A DNA stretch of 64,000 nucleotides from Octadecabacter algicola (lineage in GTDB: Bacteria; Pseudomonadota; Alphaproteobacteria; Rhodobacterales; Rhodobacteraceae), in assembly GCF_021532625.1 (NCBI RefSeq), contig NZ_JAKGAR010000001.1:434001-498000 (forward strand), given 5' to 3'. This document shows positions 54,936 through 61,210 of this stretch, in pieces. How positions within the stretch are numbered: position 1 is the first letter of the stretch; each line of letters starts with the position of its first letter. The position numbers were made by a program, and so were the translations under genes. A model generated the notes under the pieces. That model saw nothing but the letters and a program-made list of their open reading frames with translations, had not been told where the DNA came from and did no database searches.

Positions 54936-56437
54936 TGTCACTTCTGAAACTGGATAAAGCTGACAGTGTTGCCGTTGCCCGAACCCAATTGGACGTTGGG
55001 CAGGTGGTCAATGGGGTAACGATACGAGCGCCTGTGCCAGCAGGGCATAAGGTGGCGATCAAGGCGATCGGCGCGGGGCAAACTGTTTTCAAATACGCGC
55101 AACCCATCGGGATTGCATCGTTTGATATCGCTGTCGGTGACCATGTGCACACCCACAACCTCGGCTTTCAGGCGGTGGATCAGGACTATGCGTTCGGCAC
55201 GAACTTGCGTGCGGCGCAGACAACTGAACAGATCGAAACCTTTATGGGATATGATCGTGGGGACGGCCGCGTCGGCACGCGAAATTACATCGGTATTATC
55301 ACGTCCGTAAATTGTTCAGCGACCGCCGCTCGCATGATCGCAGATCATTTCACGCCCGAACGTTTAGCTGATTATCCCAACGTTGATGGTGTTGCGGCCT
55401 TTGTGCATGGCACGGGCTGCGGAATGGGCGGTGACGGCACAGGGTTTGAAGCCTTGCAGCGCGTCATGTGGGGTTATGCGCGCCATCCTAATCTTGGCGG
55501 AGTGCTTATGGTCGGGCTGGGGTGTGAAATGAACCAGATCGATTGGCTCCTTGAGGCCTATGGTTTAAAACACGGGCCGCTGTTTCACACGATGAACATC
55601 CAAAATGTTGCTGGGCTGCGTCGTACGGTTGAAATGGGGATAGAAAAGGTCGCCGCGATGCTGCCAGAGGCCAACAAGGCAACCCGCACGCCATGCCCGG
55701 CCAGCGCGCTAAAAGTGGCGCTGCAATGTGGGGGGTCGGATGCATGGTCCGGCGTAACGGCGAACCCTGCACTTGGCTATGCCTGTGATCTTTTGGCCGC
55801 CCAAGGAGGGACGGGTGTCTTGGCGGAAACGCCCGAGATTTACGGGGCTGAACACCTTTTGACGCAGCGCGCCAGCGATCCTGCGACGGGTCAAAAATTG
55901 ATCGATCTTATTCACTGGTGGGAAGACTACACAGCCCGGAACAAAGGTAGCTTGGACAACAATCCAAGTCCCGGCAATAAAGCCGGCGGGCTGACCACAA
56001 TCCTCGAAAAATCGTTAGGCGCGGCGGCGAAGGGCGGAACGACTCCGCTAACTGGTGTCTATAAGTACGCCGAACCTATCACAGCGGCTGGTTTCACGTT
56101 CATGGACAGTCCCGGTTATGACCCAGCCAGTGTGACCGGTCAGATCGCAGGTGGCTGCCAGATCGTGTGTTTCACAACGGGGCGCGGATCGGCCTTTGGA
56201 TCAAAGCCGGCCCCGACGATCAAGATTGCGACGAACACGGAAATGGCCATACGAATGTCCGAAGACATGGATATCGACGCTGGCTTGGTCCTGTCAGATG
56301 GGATCAGTGTTGAGGACATGGGTCGCGCGATCTTTGCGGCGATCTTAAGAACCGCATCAGGGACTGAAACTAAATCCGAGGCACAGGGGTTGGGCGATTA
56401 CGAATTCGTCCCCTGGCAAATCGGTGCCGTCATGTAG
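54935..56437 (+). CDS. Altronate dehydratase family protein (UxaA-like)
   Basis: A 500-residue protein with both parts of UxaA: an N-terminal SAF domain (about 1-90, DHVHTHNLGFQ with metal-site His residues) and the main dehydratase domain (GYDRGDGRVGTRNYIGIITSVNC, HGTGCGMGGDGTGFEALQRVMWGY, CGGSDAWSGVTANPALGYACD, GGCQIVCFTTGRGS). It removes water from D-altronate or a related hexonate to give 2-keto-3-deoxy-gluconate, using Fe2+. The substrate in this pathway is not certain. Its ATG overlaps the stop of the damaged dioxygenase gene (TAATG). Confidence 0.9.
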   Translation: MSLLKLDKADSVAVARTQLDVGQVVNGVTIRAPVPAGHKVAIKAIGAGQTVFKYAQPIGIASFDIAVGDHVHTHNLGFQAVDQDYAFGTNLRAAQTTEQIETFMGYDRGDGRVGTRNYIGIITSVNCSATAARMIADHFTPERLADYPNVDGVAAFVHGTGCGMGGDGTGFEALQRVMWGYARHPNLGGVLMVGLGCEMNQIDWLLEAYGLKHGPLFHTMNIQNVAGLRRTVEMGIEKVAAMLPEANKATRTPCPASALKVALQCGGSDAWSGVTANPALGYACDLLAAQGGTGVLAETPEIYGAEHLLTQRASDPATGQKLIDLIHWWEDYTARNKGSLDNNPSPGNKAGGLTTILEKSLGAAAKGGTTPLTGVYKYAEPITAAGFTFMDSPGYDPASVTGQIAGGCQIVCFTTGRGSAFGSKPAPTIKIATNTEMAIRMSEDMDIDAGLVLSDGISVEDMGRAIFAAILRTASGTETKSEAQGLGDYEFVPWQIGAVM

Positions 56438-56446
56438 GAGACGACT

Positions 56447-56778
56447 ATGACAAAACCACACATCGGATTCATGGGGCTTGGCCTTATGGGCGGGGCAATG
56501 GTGTCTCGCCAACAGGATCAGGGATATGACGCGTCTGTTATGGGTAATCGTGATCGCACCGAGTTCGACAAAGCAATCGCAAGGGGAGCGACAGAAGTCG
56601 CGTCCGCCAAGGATGTCGCGAAGAACAGTGATTTCGTCATGTTGTGCAAGGGCACATCCGAACAGGTTGAGGGGCCGTTACTTTGAGCGCGTTGCGTGAC
56701 GCCGATGCCAAAGGGCGTGGTGATGCAATCGTGCCAGAGCTTCTAGATTACTTTGCAGACCGTCAGAAAAATGACTGA
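56447..56778 (+). pseudogene. 3-hydroxyisobutyrate dehydrogenase family remnant
   Basis: The first 79 codons read as the NAD-binding N-terminus of a beta-hydroxyacid dehydrogenase (IGFMGLGLMGGAMVSR, followed by CKGTSEQVEG), then a stop at 56684. In another forward frame the DNA continues as LSALRDADAKGRGDAIVPELLDYFADR and ends at 56778, which looks like the C-terminus of the same family. About 600 bases that should encode the catalytic Lys and the substrate domain are missing, and the frame has shifted. The signs are an internal deletion and decay, so the product is not active. It overlaps the start of the DMT permease gene. An intact relative is at 42720-43631. Confidence 0.7.
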
Positions 56779-57646
56779 TCAAAACACCGCGCCTTTCGAT
56801 CTGGTTGGGCGTGGTATTGTCCTAATGCTCTTGGCCAATTTGATGTTTTCGTTCGTGGATACCTCAACGAAATGGCTGATCGGGTCGGGCCTGATGGTGA
56901 TCCAGCTAGCGTTTATGCGTTATGCCACTCACTTTTTTCTAACTGTCGTTGAACAGGGCATGAAGTTCAGAACCCGGACTGCGCTGTCATGGCGGATGCG
57001 TGGGCTTGTGACGTTTCGTGCTTTTTGTTTGGTCTCGGCAACCTGCGTGAACTTTACTGCAATCGCGCATTTGCCGCTGACGGTCTCATCCGCAATCTTG
57101 TTTTTATCGCCTGTCTTTGTGTGTCTCTTTGCCCGCCCGATGCTGGGGGAACAGATCACATTGCGTCATTGGTTCGGTCTTACAATCGGTTTTTTCGGCG
57201 TCCTAATTATCGTGTGGCCATTTGGTGAAGCGATCAATTGGTACGCGGTCTTGATGATTTATCCGGCAGCGGCAATGGCTCTCTATCAAGTCTTGACGCG
57301 CAAATTGTCGGGTGTCGTGGCGCCAGACGTCCTGCAGTTTTACACAGGTGCACTGGGCACCGCCGCATTATTGCCTGCCGCGTTGTATGTGTGGGTGTCC
57401 CCAACAACGGCCATTGCGTGGGTCTTATTGTTCGGCATCGGTGCGTTTGCTTGGGCTGGGCATGAGGCGTTCACTCGCGCACATGCTTATGGCAAAGCCA
57501 GCACATTGGCGCCGATTGGGTACAGCTTTGTCATCTATGTCTCGATCGCGGGGTGGATCGTGTTCGGGGACGTGCCGACGTTTAATGTGGTTTTAGGCGC
57601 GATCATAATATTCGGGGCGGGTATGTTTACCTGGCGAAAGTCCTAG
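56771..57646 (+). CDS. DMT family permease (EamA domains)
   Basis: A 291-residue membrane protein with about ten hydrophobic segments arranged as two EamA repeats (LANLMFSFVDTSTKWLI..., then after GEAINWYAVLMIYPAAAMALYQVLTRKLSG a second set ending FGAGMFTW). The family includes metabolite exporters and uptake permeases for small organic compounds. In this context an uptake or overflow role for a pathway intermediate is possible. The ATG at 56771 is used; an upstream in-frame start would sit inside the remnant gene. It ends convergently with the SDR gene, overlapping by four bases. Confidence 0.87.
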   Translation: MTDQNTAPFDLVGRGIVLMLLANLMFSFVDTSTKWLIGSGLMVIQLAFMRYATHFFLTVVEQGMKFRTRTALSWRMRGLVTFRAFCLVSATCVNFTAIAHLPLTVSSAILFLSPVFVCLFARPMLGEQITLRHWFGLTIGFFGVLIIVWPFGEAINWYAVLMIYPAAAMALYQVLTRKLSGVVAPDVLQFYTGALGTAALLPAALYVWVSPTTAIAWVLLFGIGAFAWAGHEAFTRAHAYGKASTLAPIGYSFVIYVSIAGWIVFGDVPTFNVVLGAIIIFGAGMFTWRKS

Positions 57647-58380
57647 CCACGCCCAATAAATGGCATCGCGCTGGCCATAACTGTTACAAATTGCACGTTG
57701 GCGGATAGTGGTAGCTGCGCCATATGCACTACCGTACTGGCCACATGATCCACATCCATTACCGGTTCTGGCTTGATTGATAAATCCGCTTGGGGCACGC
57801 CACTTTGCATTTGGGTCGTCATGTCAGATGCGGCATTGCCGATATCGATCTGTCCGCAGGCAATATTGAATGGTCGTCCATCCAGAGAAATTGTTCGCGT
57901 CATTCCGGTCATGGCGTGTTTTGAAGCGGTGTAAGGGGTCGAGCCGGGACGCGGAACCGCAGCAGAGATCGAACCGTTGTTGATGATCCGCCCACCTTGA
58001 GGGGACTGCGCCCGCATCAAATTGAACGCACCGCGTGCTGCCAAAAACGCCCCATAGACGTTAACGTTCATAACGGTGAGGAAGTCTTCAGGAGGGATAT
58101 CGCCAATCGGAGCGGCCGGAACATTATTGCCAGCATTGTTGAACAGTAAATCAAGTCGGCCGTGATCTGACTTAACCTGCTCAAACAAAGTTTCAACTTG
58201 ATCAGCGTCAGTCAGATCGCACACAATGGACGAACCGCTGCCCATTCGCATTACGGTTTCGCGTAAGGTGTCGAGTTTTCGACCTGTTACGATGACATGA
58301 AAGCCGGCTTGGGCCAGTGCTTCAGCACATGCCCGCCCAATTCCAGACCCACCACCTGTCACCAATGCTATCCTGCTCAT
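57643..58380 (-). CDS. SDR family NAD(P)-dependent oxidoreductase
   Basis: A 245-residue SDR with the cofactor loop TGGGSGIGRACAEAL, NNAGN, and the catalytic Ser plus Tyr-X3-Lys (ISAAVPRPGSTPYTASKHAM). It belongs to the broad 3-oxoacyl reductase/serine 3-dehydrogenase-like class, and the specific substrate is not visible. The ATG at 58380 is preferred over a TTG just before it. It closes the sugar-acid region; no operator of the GntR type was found upstream, so it may be regulated separately. Confidence 0.83.
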   Translation of the reverse strand: MSRIALVTGGGSGIGRACAEALAQAGFHVIVTGRKLDTLRETVMRMGSGSSIVCDLTDADQVETLFEQVKSDHGRLDLLFNNAGNNVPAAPIGDIPPEDFLTVMNVNVYGAFLAARGAFNLMRAQSPQGGRIINNGSISAAVPRPGSTPYTASKHAMTGMTRTISLDGRPFNIACGQIDIGNAASDMTTQMQSGVPQADLSIKPEPVMDVDHVASTVVHMAQLPLSANVQFVTVMASAMPFIGRG

Positions 58381-59114
58381 CAAAGGGCCTTTCTTTCATC
58401 TATTCGAGTTCTAGGGAGTGATGTTACGCTGGACTTGCCGAAGATCAAACCTAGCACTTTTGGATGTTAAAGCTCTGCGGCAGCGTCAGCAAACTTGGTT
58501 CCACATGTTTTGAGCAAACCAAGGAACCAGTGCGGCCGATTTGATTTGAGACCAGCTATCGAGCCTTTGCGCTATGCCAGACTGTCGCGAGCTGCAGTGT
58601 GTTTTGATCGCACGGCCAATGCCCGCTTTGAGCCGGTTTCACCATGCAGATTTTTACCTTACCGACAATCATCCCGCGTTGAGTATTTGGTACATCAATG
58701 CCACCACCGACACTGAGTAAGTCAATTTTAACGGTGATGGGACAGAAAATCATATTAGGTATTCGCGAGCTTAGCAGAAGCGAAAGGATGGGGCCTTCGA
58801 CATATGTCAGGGAACGCTTTTGAAGTAACCGCGTCACGTTACACGGATAGATACATCGGCTGGCACATGACGCGAGAGTGGCAGGAGAAAAGCGCGGTGA
58901 ACGGTTGCCGTATGGCAACCTGCGGCGGCGAGTACATCGCATCAATCGTGGCTGCGTGTGTCACAGAGCGATGCACAGCGTTCGAGCATATCGGTTCTGC
59001 GCTTCGTGAGTTTAGGGGCGTGCGAAGTCTCGACATGAATATTCTAACTTAGATAGCTGAATAGAGTTGGGCGTCGTATTGAGCGGTAATGCGACTTGGC
59101 GGACTGTTGGGTGG
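58381..59114. other. Gene-poor region without a recognisable gene
   Basis: About 730 bases with only short open frames on both strands, none with a ribosome site, a known domain or neighbour-like codon use. Fragments such as LKALRQRQQTWFHMF on the plus strand near 58468-58518 look like pieces of lost genes but cannot be assigned. I see no repeats, tRNA or insertion sequence ends. Confidence 0.4.
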
Positions 59115-60830
59115 TTAACCAACTTCACTAAGCTCTCTTCGCGCCAATATTTGTTCGATCAGTGGCTCTACATGAGAAAAACTTAGTAGTCCGCCGCCGT
59201 TGATTTCAATGAGTTCACATTGATCAGGAAATCTCAGGGCAAACGTTCGAGAGGTCTGGATCGGGACATTTGGGTCTTCGGTCCCCTGAATTAGAGTAAC
59301 TTGCTTTGGGCAGTCTTTGACAGTGTCCGTCCAATCCCAGAACGCGCGGGTCATATCGTGGCTACCCGCGTCGAAACCCTGATGAGTGACCATTTGCACA
59401 CCTTGCTCAATACTTTTGATGACGTGAGGGTCGTTTAGAATTGCAACGTCGGACGGGGACTTGGCATACATCTGTCTCAGGAATGCTTTGGCGCCAATCA
59501 TACGCATTAGTCTGCGCCCTGACCTCAAAATAAGCTTCGCAACACTTTCTGATTTCATTGACGCATTCATCAGCGACCGCGCCCATGATCCCGCAACGTT
59601 GTCATCATCGACAAAGGTTGCAGGAAAGACCCCATTAACGACGATCGCTTTTGATATCCGATCTGGCATCCGCGCGCAGAGTTGAAAGATGAGCGATGAT
59701 GTCGATGCGCGGCCCAGGAGAATAAAGTCATCGGCCTGCAATTGTTGGACCACTGCTTGAATGTCGCCTGCGATACAATCAATTAGGTCAACCCCCATAG
59801 GAGCGACATCGGTTTTGCCCATGCCAGGTAGGGCGACGCTCACCATTTTGATGCCCGCTTCAAACTGCGCGGCCTCAAGTTGCGGCGTAGAGCAATGGCC
59901 GAAAATGCTGGGTAACGAAATGACAAGTCGGCCCTGTTTAGCACCGGTCACCGTTACATCAACAATCCGTCCATCAGGGCGCAAGAAGGCGAGCTCGGTG
60001 CGATTTGCCCGCTGTGAATCCTCGATGACTGGCAGGAGGCTTGCCATAAGGTCAGACAAGCTGAACGACAGGCGCATTAGTTCGCTTTGGCTGTTGCACC
60101 CCGTTTTGCTGAGGATGGATTGCATTTGGTTTCTTATCGTCGGCAACGAGCGGTTTCGTTGTTCGGCGATATCGGTCAGTGTCCGGCCCTTAAGAAAAGA
60201 GAACAACAGGGCGTTTTCCATCTGGGTCAGGCCGCATCCGTCTGTCAGTAATCGTGCAGATTGTTCAGCGCCTTTGCCTGTGTTCACGATCAACAGTAGT
60301 TGAGAGTCCAATGCCGTGTCTGACCGCATTGTAACCAACATGACGGTCGACGTTGTTTTGGTGGCGGGGTCGTAACACCGGACCATCGAATGACTTGTAT
60401 TGGGCTGATCCGTTTGAGCGAGCTGTTTTAACGCATCATGCAAAACACGCGGCTCGAAGAACTCAAGAGGGATATCCAAAATCGACTGACCGGCGTCGAG
60501 GCGGTACCTCTCCCAGGCGAAATCGTTAAGATCTACAATGCCCCCGTTCGCGTTCAGCAAGAATGCAGGCTCTTCGATCCGTTGCAGCGTGATAGGTCCG
60601 CGTTGGGTATTCGAGAGAGAGTTGTCTTCGTTCGTTAGGGCCACCAACGCCCGCTCTGCTGCCTTATTGATTTGTTCAAATGTATCGGGGGTGGCCTGCG
60701 AAGGTCCTTGTTGCTCACGGATGATTTCTTGCCAAATCTTGATGAAACTATCGTAGTTTTCAGGTGCCGCGACCAAATCGCCAATGGATTGGATCAAAGC
60801 TTGTTCTTTTTGTTTCGAATTATTCGACAT
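59115..60830 (-). CDS. LuxR-type regulator fused to a probably inactive alpha/beta-hydrolase domain
   Basis: A 571-residue protein. Residues about 75-185 look PAS-like (EEPAFLLNANGGIVDLND), about 195-265 form a LuxR helix-turn-helix (GLTQMENALLFSFLKGRTLTDIAEQRNRSLPTIRNQMQSILSKTG), and about 275-565 an alpha/beta hydrolase fold. In the hydrolase the nucleophile elbow, normally G-X-Ser-X-G, reads G373-R-A375-S-T, so the nucleophile position is Ala. The acid (LIQGTEDP, Asp519) and His (FSHVEP, His553) remain in place. The domain therefore probably senses a ligand instead of cleaving one. It is divergent from the giant protein at 61211 and may regulate it. The arrangement of domains is clear; the function is inference. 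Confidence 0.82.
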   Translation of the reverse strand: MSNNSKQKEQALIQSIGDLVAAPENYDSFIKIWQEIIREQQGPSQATPDTFEQINKAAERALVALTNEDNSLSNTQRGPITLQRIEEPAFLLNANGGIVDLNDFAWERYRLDAGQSILDIPLEFFEPRVLHDALKQLAQTDQPNTSHSMVRCYDPATKTTSTVMLVTMRSDTALDSQLLLIVNTGKGAEQSARLLTDGCGLTQMENALLFSFLKGRTLTDIAEQRNRSLPTIRNQMQSILSKTGCNSQSELMRLSFSLSDLMASLLPVIEDSQRANRTELAFLRPDGRIVDVTVTGAKQGRLVISLPSIFGHCSTPQLEAAQFEAGIKMVSVALPGMGKTDVAPMGVDLIDCIAGDIQAVVQQLQADDFILLGRASTSSLIFQLCARMPDRISKAIVVNGVFPATFVDDDNVAGSWARSLMNASMKSESVAKLILRSGRRLMRMIGAKAFLRQMYAKSPSDVAILNDPHVIKSIEQGVQMVTHQGFDAGSHDMTRAFWDWTDTVKDCPKQVTLIQGTEDPNVPIQTSRTFALRFPDQCELIEINGGGLLSFSHVEPLIEQILARRELSEVG

Positions 60831-61210
60831 TACACAGCTGTGCTCCTGAAGGGTTTCGCGACTATATCAGCTATTCTTCCGGTCCCGAGAATTGAAATGG
60901 GGCAAGAAAATCAGACTCTTCGCAAGCGGTTTAGTACATATGCATCATGCCCGCAGCAAACGACTAAGTTATCGTTACGTCAATATTGAACTGGGGAATC
61001 ATTTCAAACCTGATTGGGGAGGATTGGCGCACTAGGGGTTTTTGATCCCAGCGCGTGTCAAAAAGCGTTCGAAAAAAAGGTTTTATGTTCCTTTGCCAGA
61101 ACGCGGTTTTTTGCAATTTCAAACGACCTGACGCAACTACGCTTTTAGTAGCTAATCCTCTCCGGCCATTTACGGGATTCCATCTTAATTGACTATTGCT
61201 AGGAATTATT
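60831..61210. promoter_or_regulatory. Divergent promoter region between LuxR-type regulator and giant protein
   Basis: 380 bases separating the two divergent starts. I see no gene. AT-rich stretches lie near 61070-61090 and 61187-61210, and the second contains TTGACTATTG (61188-61197) just before the AGGA ribosome site (61201-61204) of the giant protein. No repeated operator was found. Confidence 0.35.

Noticed and set aside
58556-59052. Short open frames (82 to 129 codons) on both strands in the gene-poor stretch
   Set aside because: They overlap each other on opposite strands, lack ribosome sites and show no recognisable sequence, so I did not call any of them as genes.
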